From Planctomycetota bacterium (GTDB taxonomy: Bacteria; Planctomycetota; Phycisphaerae; Sedimentisphaerales; Anaerobacaceae), in the NCBI GenBank assembly GCA_023135865.1, contig JAGLSG010000022.1, forward strand, positions 1 through 58,340: a stretch of 58,340 bases of DNA, given 5' to 3'. Under the pieces are notes generated by a model. That model saw only the letters and a program-made list of their open reading frames with translations. It made no database searches and was not told where the DNA came from. Position numbers and translations under genes: made by a program. Positions 24,873 through 33,927 of the stretch are shown in pieces. Each line of letters opens with the position of its first letter. Within the stretch, counting starts at the first letter, position 1.

Positions 24873-26430
24873 AACTAATATCTAACGTTTCATCTCCTTC
24901 TTCGGACAGATATGTTTGTGAATTTTTGACCTGTTCAATTACACCCCACAATATTCCTATTATCACTCCGTTGATAAACAAACCTTTACCAGACCAGTAA
25001 AGTTGTATCATAGCTGTCGGGATAAACGCTATGATTACTGCTAAAAGTCCATCTAACATTGTAGGGTTGCTTTTTGATATCTTGTAACACTTCCATCCGG
25101 GAACTACCCATAGGGAAGTAATAATGATTGTCCCAACCAGACCATATTTAAAAAACATATGGAATAGATAATTGTGAATTCTATAAAACTTGCCAGTTGC
25201 TGCGCTATATTCATTAAACGCATCTGTAAGTGTTCGAGGAAATGCAATCACATCATCTCTATAATAACTACCATACCCATTTCCGAATATTAAAGCTCCG
25301 TGACGAAAACTCGTATTGAATGAATTTATAACTTCTCCGTAACGAAGCGGATCAAGATTCTGTAAAAAGTTTCCACCGGCACCAGTGCTTTTTCCAAAAG
25401 TCTCCGCCCTTTTTGAGATTACCAATGCAGTTTCAGGCCGTAACGCATTGATTAAAATTATTCCTCCAAACACAACTGCAAACATGATTGGCAAGACTAA
25501 AAGCCCATGTTTAAAGCCAAGTATCATAAAAAGTACTACAAATCCCATCAAGGCTGTTACCCAAAACATACGAGTTGCATAACCAATTAAAAGAAGGCAA
25601 CCAGCCAAACCAAGAAAAGAACCTATTACGAATCTTTTCTTCATAAAAATCAGATAAACACCAAGAAGAAGCATGAAAACAATTCCTCCTGCTGCTGAAT
25701 CCACACTAACACGAACTATCCCAGCAAATTGTGAACCTATTTCTAAAAACCAATAAGCCAGATCAACAAGATGTCTTCCGAGTAAACTCCCGGTCAGGCC
25801 TGCTGTAATAAGTCCAATATACTGAGGGTTCTTGCTCAGAAAACTGCTAAACAGGATTATGCTTAACAGTAACATCACGCCTACTTTAATATCATTTATT
25901 ATTTCAAATTTAGCTGAATATTCAGTATAGTTACGGTAAAGAAGCATTGTCAATAATGGAACCGTTGCAAACCAAAGCATTGCAATCTTAATATTGGTTT
26001 TCATCTTAATACGTTCCATTTTGATAATGTGAATAATAGTTCCAGTCGCCATTAACCAACTCGGACGGATGGGCCCAATATTCAAATTCCATACACTGGC
26101 CGTGGTGAACTCCCCTAATAATTTCATCTCACCAGCAGCTTGGCTGATATCCTTACCTGTTAGCAGTACTATCATGAAAATAAGTATTCCCCAGCGACCT
26201 GGTGCTGCAAAAGAAATAAATACAAAAGCTGCAAGCATAATCTTCGCTGCTAAGTATATCCCTCCCTGCGTTGAAGGAATATCAGACAATACCGCTGAAA
26301 TAGTAGCTAAGATGATTATGGTAAATATCAATCTGCCACCAACTTTGACATCCAATAAGTCGTCTTGATGGACATCCAAGTCTTCCAGAAGCAAGTCTTT
26401 GTCATCATATATTATCTGTTCGCTATTCAT
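24862..26430 (-). CDS. O-antigen polymerase/ligase-like membrane protein (Wzy-like)
   Basis: This 522-aa protein has an acidic cytoplasmic N-terminus (DDKDLLLEDLDVHQDDLLD) followed by about 11 membrane spans. A large periplasmic loop near residues 360-440 contains 'FGNGYGSYYRDD' and 'IHNYLFHMFFKYGLVGT', the pattern of Wzy_C/O-antigen ligase-like proteins (conserved R...H). It would polymerise repeat units or ligate the polymer. The ATG at 26430 overlaps the stop of the upstream GT2 gene by 8 bases; the longer in-frame GTG start is less likely. Wzy and WaaL-like functions cannot be separated by sequence alone. Confidence 0.82.
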   Translation of the reverse strand: MNSEQIIYDDKDLLLEDLDVHQDDLLDVKVGGRLIFTIIILATISAVLSDIPSTQGGIYLAAKIMLAAFVFISFAAPGRWGILIFMIVLLTGKDISQAAGEMKLLGEFTTASVWNLNIGPIRPSWLMATGTIIHIIKMERIKMKTNIKIAMLWFATVPLLTMLLYRNYTEYSAKFEIINDIKVGVMLLLSIILFSSFLSKNPQYIGLITAGLTGSLLGRHLVDLAYWFLEIGSQFAGIVRVSVDSAAGGIVFMLLLGVYLIFMKKRFVIGSFLGLAGCLLLIGYATRMFWVTALMGFVVLFMILGFKHGLLVLPIMFAVVFGGIILINALRPETALVISKRAETFGKSTGAGGNFLQNLDPLRYGEVINSFNTSFRHGALIFGNGYGSYYRDDVIAFPRTLTDAFNEYSAATGKFYRIHNYLFHMFFKYGLVGTIIITSLWVVPGWKCYKISKSNPTMLDGLLAVIIAFIPTAMIQLYWSGKGLFINGVIIGILWGVIEQVKNSQTYLSEEGDETLDISYEQ

Positions 26431-27388
26431 TATTGCTACTTCCACCAAATATTTTATTTTTTAAGAAAAGTGATACTCCTTCCAGTACACCTGTGACAGT
26501 TCCAATATTCACCGCTAATAGGGCATATACTCCAACTAGAAAATTCAGGGGATTAATAAAGAAACACATTCCACGCTTGAAACGCATATAAACATACATC
26601 AAATATGGCAAGAGTCCAAGCAACCATATTTTGTGGTTGTAAAATCCCAAAATTAGGCAAAGCATACAAAAAATATTTAATGTAAATGTAAAAACAATTA
26701 TTTTCCAACCCGCCTCTGCACCAAGTGTCATATGCCCTTTAATATTTCGCCTACTTGTTTTAAATGTACTCATCCAATCTTTTCTCATGCGCCAGTAATT
26801 CTTTGCCTCAGGAACATTAATATATCTATATCCCAACTTTTTCCAGCGAGCATTAAACCAAGAATCTTCACCTGCTTGAACATGTTCCGGATAACCCCCT
26901 ATTTGTTCCCATACCTTCTTTCTATAAGCCACGCCCCTGTGAGAGGGATTAAATAATATGTCAGATTTTGTAGTAATAGACAAAAAAGCTAAGCATTTTT
27001 CAAATCTAGTCTCTCCACAAGTGATCGTCGATCCTCCTACAACTGCTACATTTGGGATGACAAATGGTTCAAGCATTAACTTCAACCAGTTATCATCGTA
27101 TCGGGTTCCAGAATCAAAACCAACAATAATATCCGCTTTGGTTCTTTTAATAGCCTCATTTCTACCACGTGAAATATTTGCACCTGGAACTTGATATACT
27201 TTTAGTTTTTCTACTCGTTTTGCCAAGTCTGTTAGCAACTCCCATGTACCATCTTTTGAACCACCATCAACAATTACGAATTCATCTAACAATTCAAGAT
27301 TGCCAGGCAAACTAAATATCTGTAGAGATTCTGCCATTTCTTGTTTACAATTATATGTTGTACAAATTAGAGCTATTTTTTCTTTCAT
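26423..27388 (-). CDS. Membrane-associated glycosyltransferase family 2
   Basis: This 321-aa GT-A enzyme starts 'IALICTTYNCKQEMAES'. The nucleotide site is 'EFVIVDGGSKDGTWELL', the metal-binding region 'ADIIVGFDSGTRYDDNWLK', and the acceptor block 'EQIGGYPEHVQAGEDSWFNARWKKLGYRY' carries the ED catalytic base. Two or three C-terminal membrane spans follow (about 225-300). It belongs to the same translationally coupled chain as the polymerase-like gene. Confidence 0.9.
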   Translation of the reverse strand: MKEKIALICTTYNCKQEMAESLQIFSLPGNLELLDEFVIVDGGSKDGTWELLTDLAKRVEKLKVYQVPGANISRGRNEAIKRTKADIIVGFDSGTRYDDNWLKLMLEPFVIPNVAVVGGSTITCGETRFEKCLAFLSITTKSDILFNPSHRGVAYRKKVWEQIGGYPEHVQAGEDSWFNARWKKLGYRYINVPEAKNYWRMRKDWMSTFKTSRRNIKGHMTLGAEAGWKIIVFTFTLNIFCMLCLILGFYNHKIWLLGLLPYLMYVYMRFKRGMCFFINPLNFLVGVYALLAVNIGTVTGVLEGVSLFLKNKIFGGSSNNE

Positions 27389-27448
27389 GATTGTTCCTGT
27401 AATCTGTTAATTGCCACTTGTTATAAACTACAGCATTTATTTTTTTAA

Positions 27449-28519
27449 CTACTCAGTTAATTTTTTATCTGGGCCAAACATATTCCGAAAGACCACCATG
27501 TTTCCTGAGCAGTCACGTTGATAAACTGCAAAACTGGGAGTAATGTGTAAAAACCAATTATGGTGAATTTGTGCTTTTTCTGTGGGGCAGCCTCTGATTC
27601 CTACTGCAGGATATTCTATGTTTTTGAATGTATTATGATGAATACTAATTGAAGTCCCTGCTATGAATCGGTCTCTTTTGGCATCCCAGTAGCCGTGTAC
27701 ATCAAAATTGTGACTGTAGCTATTCTCAAGCACAATATTATTACACGCTTCATAGCTGCTGTCATCAAAACCTGGACTCATAATATCATGGCGGTTCCAA
27801 TCAAAAAGATTGTATTCAATAAGTGCATCTGCTTTACTCACAGCAATGCCATACCCTAAACCATATCGCTGGTTATGATGTATGTAGTTGTGGTGTACAT
27901 AAGTATTTGAGGCACCCGGCCAAAGAGAAATTGCAGCAGCACTCCATCCCCAAAGCTCACAGTTATCGACTTCTAATTTTGGATGAATTGCTCGTATTCC
28001 CCTACTGTCAGGATAATGCTTATAAGCATTAGCATCTTTTTTCTTTAATTCTTTAAGTTCCTCGATTCGACGCTCTGTATCAGGCCCTTGTAAACGCAAT
28101 CCAGTAACACGTACCCCTTCGCCTCCAGTTATAAAGAGGGTATGGGTCCTTTCTTGTGTCGTAAATATCAAAGCTCCGAGCGACTTATTACGACCGCGTC
28201 CACTTGCTATTGTTACGCCTTCGGGAATCACAATATCATGAAAGAATGTAAGGTCTATTTGGGCTTTATCTTCTATATAAACAATCTGGCCACGCTTGGC
28301 TTTTTTTAGAGCATCCAATAATTCGTTCCGTGATTTTACCAAATATGTTGATTTGGTAATAATATTTTTGTATCCCTCCCCACCACCAATTGGACCTTTT
28401 GTGTCAGCCTGAGCACCAAATGTTTCTATCGTTTCTGCAAAAAGATCATTTAAGTTTATGCCAAATAAACAAATAGCCCATACAATTAAGAATGCAACTG
28501 TTTTTATTATTCTATACAT
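27449..28519 (-). CDS. Exported right-handed beta-helix protein (pectate lyase-like)
   Basis: This 356-aa protein has a signal peptide (VAFLIVWAICLFGINLNDLFA). The mature part shows parallel beta-helix coils typical of PL1/PL6-like lyases and PbH1 repeats: 'LEVDNCELWGWSAAAISL', 'NTYVHHNYIHHNQRYG', 'DALIEYNLFDWNRHDI' and 'SISIHHNTFKNIEYPAVGIRG'. In exopolysaccharide loci such proteins act as periplasmic lyases that trim polymer, or as assembly factors (AlgG/AlgL-type role). The catalytic residues are not certain from sequence. It lies between the FkbM and GT2 genes. Confidence 0.8.
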   Translation of the reverse strand: MYRIIKTVAFLIVWAICLFGINLNDLFAETIETFGAQADTKGPIGGGEGYKNIITKSTYLVKSRNELLDALKKAKRGQIVYIEDKAQIDLTFFHDIVIPEGVTIASGRGRNKSLGALIFTTQERTHTLFITGGEGVRVTGLRLQGPDTERRIEELKELKKKDANAYKHYPDSRGIRAIHPKLEVDNCELWGWSAAAISLWPGASNTYVHHNYIHHNQRYGLGYGIAVSKADALIEYNLFDWNRHDIMSPGFDDSSYEACNNIVLENSYSHNFDVHGYWDAKRDRFIAGTSISIHHNTFKNIEYPAVGIRGCPTEKAQIHHNWFLHITPSFAVYQRDCSGNMVVFRNMFGPDKKLTE

Positions 28520-28581
28520 ATCTGTTTTACCTATACTAAAATTCTAAAAATTAATCTAAAATTCGCACTAAACTTTATTGA

Positions 28582-29394
28582 TTATGTGGGGATAGACAAT
28601 AGCTTCGGCGCTCTTTCTTTCAAAATTCCTATATGATTGTCTTTTAGAAAAAAATAGTTAATACTTTTATCGCCGACACCTCGTTTTCTAAGTGTCGTAC
28701 CATCAAACCACCAGGCACTGTATCCATTTTTGGCCAATTGTTGAAAAAGAATATGTGCCGAAGATTCACTATTGTCCGGGTCATCGGAAACTTCAATCAA
28801 CCAAATTGGCTGATATCGTGCCAAAAGCTCCTGTGCCCCTTTGATACAGGCAAGTTCGTGGCCTTCTACATCGCATTTGATCAGTGATATTGCTTGCGAA
28901 ACTCCACAAAACTTAGAATCAATAGTAATAGTAGGTATCTTAACAGATTCATGTTTCTTGGTGGCATCATCTTTAACTATGGATGCTCGATAATAATTTA
29001 CCCCTCCAGATGGTTCATGTGGCATATACATAGTAACAATGGCTTCACTGTCAGAAACAGCATAGTTCATAGGCTCAACATTCTCTATATGTAATTTGCG
29101 AAGGTTAGAGCATAATATCTCAAATGTTTCTGGGATTGGTTCAATGCTATAAACATGACCATCCTGCCCAACCAATTCTGATAAAAACTTTGAGTATATT
29201 CCGATGTTGGCTCCTATGTCAATTACATGGTCTCCTGGAGTCAATAAATGTTTAATAATTTCAAGGTCAGGTTCCTCTTCTAACAAGAAAGAATCAAGTA
29301 ATCTAAAATAATAGATTTTTTTTACGAATAGAAATATTGGATATGGCAAAATGCCTTGTGCTATTCGTTTACATAACAACCTGATTTTATACAT
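28582..29394 (-). CDS. FkbM-family methyltransferase
   Basis: This 270-aa AdoMet-dependent methyltransferase is of the FkbM type. The AdoMet site is 'VIDIGANIGIYSKFLSELVG', followed by 'VYSIEPIPETFEILCSNL'. The typical 'LIKCDVEGHELACIKGAQELL' contains the conserved D-x-EG motif. These enzymes O-methylate sugars or other surface-glycan groups. GAGGT lies five bases before the ATG. It is the first gene after the 37-codon ORF at 29471-29584, separated from it by a hairpin. Confidence 0.92.
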   Translation of the reverse strand: MYKIRLLCKRIAQGILPYPIFLFVKKIYYFRLLDSFLLEEEPDLEIIKHLLTPGDHVIDIGANIGIYSKFLSELVGQDGHVYSIEPIPETFEILCSNLRKLHIENVEPMNYAVSDSEAIVTMYMPHEPSGGVNYYRASIVKDDATKKHESVKIPTITIDSKFCGVSQAISLIKCDVEGHELACIKGAQELLARYQPIWLIEVSDDPDNSESSAHILFQQLAKNGYSAWWFDGTTLRKRGVGDKSINYFFLKDNHIGILKERAPKLLSIPT

Positions 29395-29424
29395 ATTACA
29401 CCTCTTATAGTAGTATCCAAAAGA

Positions 29425-29458
29425 AGCTATCTGCCCATAAAATTAGGAACAGATAGCT
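29425..29458 (-). other. Hairpin between the 37-codon ORF and the FkbM gene
   Basis: AGCTATCTG (29425-29433) and CAGATAGCT (29450-29458) form a perfect 9-bp stem with a 16-base loop. On the minus strand it is followed by TCTTTTGG, only a weak T-run, so it is either a weak terminator that lets some transcription through or an mRNA processing/stability structure. Confidence 0.5.
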
Positions 29459-29470
29459 GATTTCAAGCTT

Positions 29471-29584
29471 TTACGCTGTTATTGTTGTGATAATGTTTAC
29501 CACAGCTACTTTTTGTCGCATCTCTTGACCCCCTTGACATATAACAGGCGATATTTCCGCCATACCTGGAATGTAATCTAGCAT
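29471..29584 (-). CDS. Candidate 37-aa small protein/peptide in the polysaccharide locus
   Basis: The ORF runs ATG (29584) to TAA (29471). It encodes MLDYIPGMAEISPVIC, then QGGQEMRQKVAVVNIITTITA. AAAGGG lies eight bases before the start, a good ribosome site in an otherwise gene-free 427-base gap. There is no signal peptide or membrane span; one Cys (residue 16) and a GG at 18-19 are the only notable features. It is followed by a hairpin and then the FkbM methyltransferase. No family is recognised. It may be a leader peptide controlling the downstream genes, a small structural protein, or a modified-peptide precursor; the sequence does not decide. It was found by reading the gap manually. Confidence 0.4.
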   Translation of the reverse strand: MLDYIPGMAEISPVICQGGQEMRQKVAVVNIITTITA

Positions 29585-29821
29585 TTTTCAAACCCTTTCA
29601 AAAAACAGTTGAATAAACATTGGCACACCGCCTGTTGCGAAAAGTATATTTTAATTATTAAGGAGTAAGCCATCGGCTTGCCACAGCCAACAGGAGACTT
29701 ACTATCTGCAAACACATACCATCTTTATCATGAACCATGCTTCTTTCTATCAACTTAAAAAATTCAAATAGTCAGCCGGCTCAATTAAAAGCAAATTATT
29801 CATCAAATGTTCAGGTGCGAT
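29585..29821 (-). promoter_or_regulatory. Upstream region of the 37-codon ORF with a two-helix structure
   Basis: On the minus strand, GTAAG (29702-29698) pairs with CTTAC (29669-29665). Inside that, TTGGCT (29690-29685) pairs with AGCCGA (29678-29673, one G-U) around GTGGCA. The element lies about 80 bases before the ORF start, in the presumed 5' leader. No convincing -35/-10 pair was found. Nothing else is seen in this stretch. Confidence 0.35.
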
Positions 29822-30766
29822 TTAATTTTGTCTTCTCAGCCATTGCACAAAATTTTTCAATCCTGCGGTAATTTCAGTATCCGGGTTATAGCCCAATTGT
29901 TTTTTTGCTTTTTCAACATCGGCGTAAGTCTGCTTCACATCGCCAGGCGGAACCGGCTTTCTGTCAAGAATTGCTTTTTTACCAAGCGCACTTTCAATCT
30001 CACTAACAAGCACATCAAGCCGCACAGGCCGCTCTTCGCCAAGATTGTAAATCTCATAGCCATTACATTTATCAATGGATTTAACCACCCCATCAGTAAT
30101 ATCATCAATATACGTAAAATCACGCATCATAGAGCCATCACCAAAAAATGGTATTGGCTTGTCAGCCATAATCAGCTTACAAAACTTGTGTATCGCAAGA
30201 TCAGGCCGTTGCTTCGGGCCGTAAACAGTAAAAAAACGAAGACAGGTCATATCAATATCATAAAGATGCGAATAGGTATAGCAAAGCAATTCACCAGCTT
30301 TTTTAGTTGCGGCATAAGGCGATATTGGAAAATCTACATTATCCGTTTCGCTGAACGGAACTTTTTTATTATTGCCATAAATGCTCGAACTGGACGCAAA
30401 GATAAACTTTTTTATATTGTTCTTTTTCGCACTCTCAAGAACAACAACTGTTCCATTGATATTGCAATCTGCATATCCAACAGGGTCAGCTATTGAAGGC
30501 CTTACTCCGGCCTTCGCTGCCAGATGAACAATTACATCTATGCTATCGCCACATATGGAGTCAACGCAAACAGCATCCCTTATATCACCTTCGACAAATC
30601 TGAAGCTATCAAAGTTTTCAAGTTCATGAACATTTGACTCTTTAATTTTTCTATCGTAGAAAGCGTCAAAGTTATCCAGCCCAACCACAGCATTGCCGCC
30701 TTTGAGCAATCTATGACAAAGATGTGAGCCGATAAAACCAGCAGCTCCCGTAACCAGCAATTTCAC
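29822..30766 (-). CDS. NAD-dependent epimerase, UDP-glucuronate 4-epimerase-like
   Basis: This 314-aa extended SDR has the NAD-binding 'LLVTGAAGFIGSHLCHRL', catalytic S-S-S and YxxxK ('SPYAATKKAGE'), plus 'RFFTVYGPKQRPDLAIHKF'. This pattern resembles UDP-glucuronate/UDP-galacturonate 4-epimerases. The GTG at 30766 is taken as start because GAGGGAAAGG lies just upstream and the family N-terminus begins there; the longer open frame has an unlikely leader. It is 16 bases downstream of ugd, so UDP-Glc to UDP-GlcA to UDP-GalA is a natural route. It is the last gene of the nucleotide-sugar half before the 427-base gap. Confidence 0.88.
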   Translation of the reverse strand: MKLLVTGAAGFIGSHLCHRLLKGGNAVVGLDNFDAFYDRKIKESNVHELENFDSFRFVEGDIRDAVCVDSICGDSIDVIVHLAAKAGVRPSIADPVGYADCNINGTVVVLESAKKNNIKKFIFASSSSIYGNNKKVPFSETDNVDFPISPYAATKKAGELLCYTYSHLYDIDMTCLRFFTVYGPKQRPDLAIHKFCKLIMADKPIPFFGDGSMMRDFTYIDDITDGVVKSIDKCNGYEIYNLGEERPVRLDVLVSEIESALGKKAILDRKPVPPGDVKQTYADVEKAKKQLGYNPDTEITAGLKNFVQWLRRQN

Positions 30767-30782
30767 GTTAAAACCTTTCCCT

Positions 30783-32090
30783 CTAATTTCTCGGCCTGCC
30801 GATACAATAATATTCAAATCCCAGATTTTTCATATCCGCAGGGTCATAGAGATTACGACCATCGAATATCACGTGCTTGTTGAGTTTTTCTTTTATCAAA
30901 TCAAAATCCGGCGTTCTGAATTGCTGCCATTCTGTAAAAATAACCAGAGCATCTGCACCTTCAAGTGTTTCATAATTATTATTGCTCATTTGTATATCGC
31001 TTCCCAAGACCTGCTTTGCGTTTTTGGCAGCTTCTGGATCAAACGCCTTTATTTTTATTCCGGCATTTATGAATTTCTTTATGCACCATATCGCTGGAGA
31101 TTTGCGTACGTCGTCTGTTTTTGCCTTAAACGCCAACCCCCAAACAGCGAGCGTAGTTTCTTTCTCTTTGTTTTTGAAATAGTTTAATATCTTATTTGCA
31201 AAGTTGTTATGCTGGTTGTAATTCGCCTGCTGAACAGTTTCGACAATTGTCATTGGGTAGTTTTTTTCTCTACCCATATAAATCATCGCATTGACATCTT
31301 TCGGAAAGCAGCTTCCGCCATATCCTACACCGGCAAAAAGAAAACTGTTTCCGATGCGTGGGTCTGAACCAATACCTGCTCGTACATGTTCAATATCTGC
31401 TCCAACTTTATCGCACAGGCCGGACAGTTCATTCATAAATGAAATTCTCGTTGCCAGCATCGTATTAGCTGCATATTTAATCATTTCGGCACTTGCCGGG
31501 TCGGTAAAAATTATTCTGCTGTTTTTGCGCATGAAAGGCAAATAGAGCTGCTTCATTATTTTTTGCACATCAGCATTATTTGTTCCTACGATAATCCTAT
31601 CTGGTTTGGCAAAATCTTCGATTGCCGAGCCCTCTTTCAAAAACTCAGGATTGCTCACATAATCAAATGGTATATCTGTTTTACTTTTTATTAAGTCGGT
31701 TACTTTCTGATGCGTACCAACCGGCACGGTGCTTTTTGTGATTATGATTTTATAGTCAGTCATATATTCAGCTATTTTACTGCACACATCGAGTACCGCT
31801 GAAATATCAGCTGAGCCATCTTCGCTGCTTGGAGTTCCTACGCCGAGAAAAATCAGTTGTGAGTTATCAACAGCATATTTCAGGTCAGTTGTAAATATAA
31901 GCCGGCCGGCTTTTTCATTGCTCTCGACTATCTCGGTTAGCCCCGGCTCGTATATGGGGATAATGCCGTTTTTAAGGTCTTCGATTTTCTTTTTGTTATT
32001 GTCAACACAAATAACATGATTTCCGTTTTCGGCGAGACAGCCGGCAGCAACCAGGCCAACATAACCGATTCCTACAACAGATATTTTCAT
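30783..32090 (-). CDS. ugd: UDP-glucose 6-dehydrogenase
   Basis: This 435-aa enzyme oxidises UDP-glucose to UDP-glucuronate with two NAD+. The N-terminal Rossmann motif is 'VVGIGYVGLVAAGCLAENG'. 'FLGVGTPSSEDGSADIS' and 'NPEFLKEGSAIEDFAKPDR' are UGD-type rather than WbpA/WecC-type signatures. The catalytic Cys is in 'GYGGSCFPKDV', and the C-terminal domain has 'WGLAFKAKTDDVRKSPA'. Length fits the class. It lies 20 bases after the DegT aminotransferase gene. A UDP-HexNAc dehydrogenase is less likely from the motifs. Confidence 0.94.
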   Translation of the reverse strand: MKISVVGIGYVGLVAAGCLAENGNHVICVDNNKKKIEDLKNGIIPIYEPGLTEIVESNEKAGRLIFTTDLKYAVDNSQLIFLGVGTPSSEDGSADISAVLDVCSKIAEYMTDYKIIITKSTVPVGTHQKVTDLIKSKTDIPFDYVSNPEFLKEGSAIEDFAKPDRIIVGTNNADVQKIMKQLYLPFMRKNSRIIFTDPASAEMIKYAANTMLATRISFMNELSGLCDKVGADIEHVRAGIGSDPRIGNSFLFAGVGYGGSCFPKDVNAMIYMGREKNYPMTIVETVQQANYNQHNNFANKILNYFKNKEKETTLAVWGLAFKAKTDDVRKSPAIWCIKKFINAGIKIKAFDPEAAKNAKQVLGSDIQMSNNNYETLEGADALVIFTEWQQFRTPDFDLIKEKLNKHVIFDGRNLYDPADMKNLGFEYYCIGRPRN

Positions 32091-32109
32091 AACAGTGCAA
32101 CCTTAAAAT

Positions 32110-33210
32110 TTAATTTATTTTTTCTAAAATTGTTTCAGCTACAAAATCCTTCATTTCATCGGTCAGTTCAGGATATATCGGCAAGGCCATAACTTCTTTT
32201 GCCGCTTTTTCTGATTCAGGGAAATCGCCCTGCTTATAGCCGAGTGATGCGAAACATTCCTGCAAGTGCATCGTCACGGGATAATATATTTCGCAGCCGA
32301 TATTTTTACTTTGAAGATGAGCAACCAACTCATCTCGTTTTGGAACCCTGACAATATACTGATTATAGATGCTAACACAATCAGGGCTTATAAATGGCGT
32401 TTGAACAGGCGTTTGAGCAAATTTTTCGTTGTAATAAGCTGCGTTTTTCCGGCGCGCCGCTGACCAATCGTCAAGGTGCGGCAATTTGACTAACAACGCC
32501 GCCGCCTGAATCGGGTCGAGACGGAAATTTCCGCCGACATATTTGTGATAGTATTTTGGCTGACTTCCGTGATTTCGCATAATTAAAAGCCGCTCATAAA
32601 GCTCTTCGTTGTTTGTAACGACCATCCCGCCATCGCCAATTCCGCCGAGATTTTTGCTTGGGAAAAAGCTGAAGCAGCCGACCGTTCCGCAGCTGCCGGC
32701 CTTTTTGCCTTTGTAGGTACTGCTAATCGATTGAGCCGCATCTTCAATTACAGCGAGATTATGTTTTTTTGCGCTCGCCACAATCGCATCCATATCCGCC
32801 ATCTGGCCGTAAAGATGAACCGGCAGAATCGCTTTGGTTTTTTCTGTAACAGCTGCCTCGATAAGTTCAGGATTTATGTTGTATGTTTTGGGGTCAATAT
32901 CTACAAACACCGGCTTGGCTCCGGCTCTTGCGATGCAGCCGATGGTTGCAAAAAAAGTAAATGGCGTAGTAATAACTTCATCACCGCAGCCAATATCCAA
33001 ACTCATCAAACTATTTAGAATAGCATCTGTTCCGCTGGAAGCGCCAACTGCAAATTTGCAATCGCTTACTGCTGCTATTTTTTGTTCCAGTTCAGCCACT
33101 TTTGGCCCACCGATACAACGCTGTGTTTCGAGTACCTCAGAAACAGCAGCCAAAACCTCATCCTTGATTGTTGCGTACTGTGCTTTCAAATCCAACAGTG
33201 GAACCTGCAT
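32110..33210 (-). CDS. DegT/DnrJ/EryC1/StrS sugar aminotransferase (WbpE-like)
   Basis: This 366-aa PLP enzyme installs an amino group on a keto-nucleotide sugar. It has 'VGASSGTDAILNSLMSLDIGCGDEVITTPFTFFAT', the Asp of 'VIEDAAQSISSTYKGKKAG', and the PLP Lys in 'CFSFFPSKNLGGIGDGGM'. 'RNHGSQPKYYHKYVGGNFRLDPIQAA' is typical. With the adjacent acetyltransferase and Gfo/Idh oxidoreductase it matches the WbpE-WbpD-WbpB trio that makes UDP-GlcNAc(3NAc)A. The WbpA-type dehydrogenase for the first step is not in the window. Confidence 0.92.
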   Translation of the reverse strand: MQVPLLDLKAQYATIKDEVLAAVSEVLETQRCIGGPKVAELEQKIAAVSDCKFAVGASSGTDAILNSLMSLDIGCGDEVITTPFTFFATIGCIARAGAKPVFVDIDPKTYNINPELIEAAVTEKTKAILPVHLYGQMADMDAIVASAKKHNLAVIEDAAQSISSTYKGKKAGSCGTVGCFSFFPSKNLGGIGDGGMVVTNNEELYERLLIMRNHGSQPKYYHKYVGGNFRLDPIQAAALLVKLPHLDDWSAARRKNAAYYNEKFAQTPVQTPFISPDCVSIYNQYIVRVPKRDELVAHLQSKNIGCEIYYPVTMHLQECFASLGYKQGDFPESEKAAKEVMALPIYPELTDEMKDFVAETILEKIN

Positions 33211-33264
33211 TCGTTTTACTCTCCTCTCAAAAATTTTGTTTGCTGCTTGTGATTAAATGTGTTT

Positions 33265-33927
33265 TTACGATTGCTTGAAATTATCATAAGGTATTTTGCC
33301 GATAGCTTTTTCAGCCGGCAAAGATTCTTCTTCATCAATATCAAGACACTTTAATGCGCCGGGCTGGATTTCTTTATAGCGATAGCCGCTTTCAGCGCAA
33401 ACCATTATGCCATCTTTGTCCGGCTTGGCGAGACGTATGCCGTGCCGACTCATCCAGCCGATTTGCTTCGCTGCAACGCCGGCCATCAGTGCGTAATCTG
33501 GAACATTTCTAACTACTACTGCACCTGCGGCAATAAAGCAGTAACAACCGAGTTCTATTCCGCAGACGATTGTTGCGTTTGCGCCGACAGTTACTCCTCT
33601 GTGAAAAATAGTTTTTTCATAAAGCGAATGGCGAACAACCTGTGAACGCGGATTTGTAACATTTGTCAAAACGCAGGAGGGCCCGAGAAAAACGTCATCT
33701 TCAATTATTGTGCCGGTATAAATTGAAACGTTGTTTTGAATTTTTACATTATTGCCAATCACAACATCACTTGCTACGCAAACGTTTTGCCCGAGTATAC
33801 AATTTTGGCCGAGCTTTGCATTTTTCATTACGTGTGCAAAGTGCCAGATTTTTGTTCCCTTGCCGATTTCGCACGGCTGGTCAACATACGCCGATTCGTG
33901 AACAAAATATTCTTTTTCCTCGTTCAT
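33265..33927 (-). CDS. Left-handed beta-helix N-acetyltransferase (WbpD-like)
   Basis: This 220-aa hexapeptide-repeat acetyltransferase has repeated [LIV]-G-x4 units: 'AKLGQNCILGQNVCVASDVVIGNNVKIQNNVSIY', 'LGPSCVLTNVTNPRSQ' and 'VGANATIVCGIELGCYCFIAAGAVV'. The last is followed by the family-typical 'VPDYALMAGVAAKQIGWMSRHG'. It probably acetylates the 3-amino group of UDP-GlcNAc(3NH2)A. Its ATG overlaps the stop of the upstream oxidoreductase gene by one base (TAATG), indicating coupled translation. Confidence 0.92.
   Translation of the reverse strand: MNEEKEYFVHESAYVDQPCEIGKGTKIWHFAHVMKNAKLGQNCILGQNVCVASDVVIGNNVKIQNNVSIYTGTIIEDDVFLGPSCVLTNVTNPRSQVVRHSLYEKTIFHRGVTVGANATIVCGIELGCYCFIAAGAVVVRNVPDYALMAGVAAKQIGWMSRHGIRLAKPDKDGIMVCAESGYRYKEIQPGALKCLDIDEEESLPAEKAIGKIPYDNFKQS

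Noticed and set aside
27160-27185. Second parS site in the GT2 gene
   Set aside because: TACCACGTGAAATA shares the CACGTG core but deviates in the outer bases and is within coding sequence.
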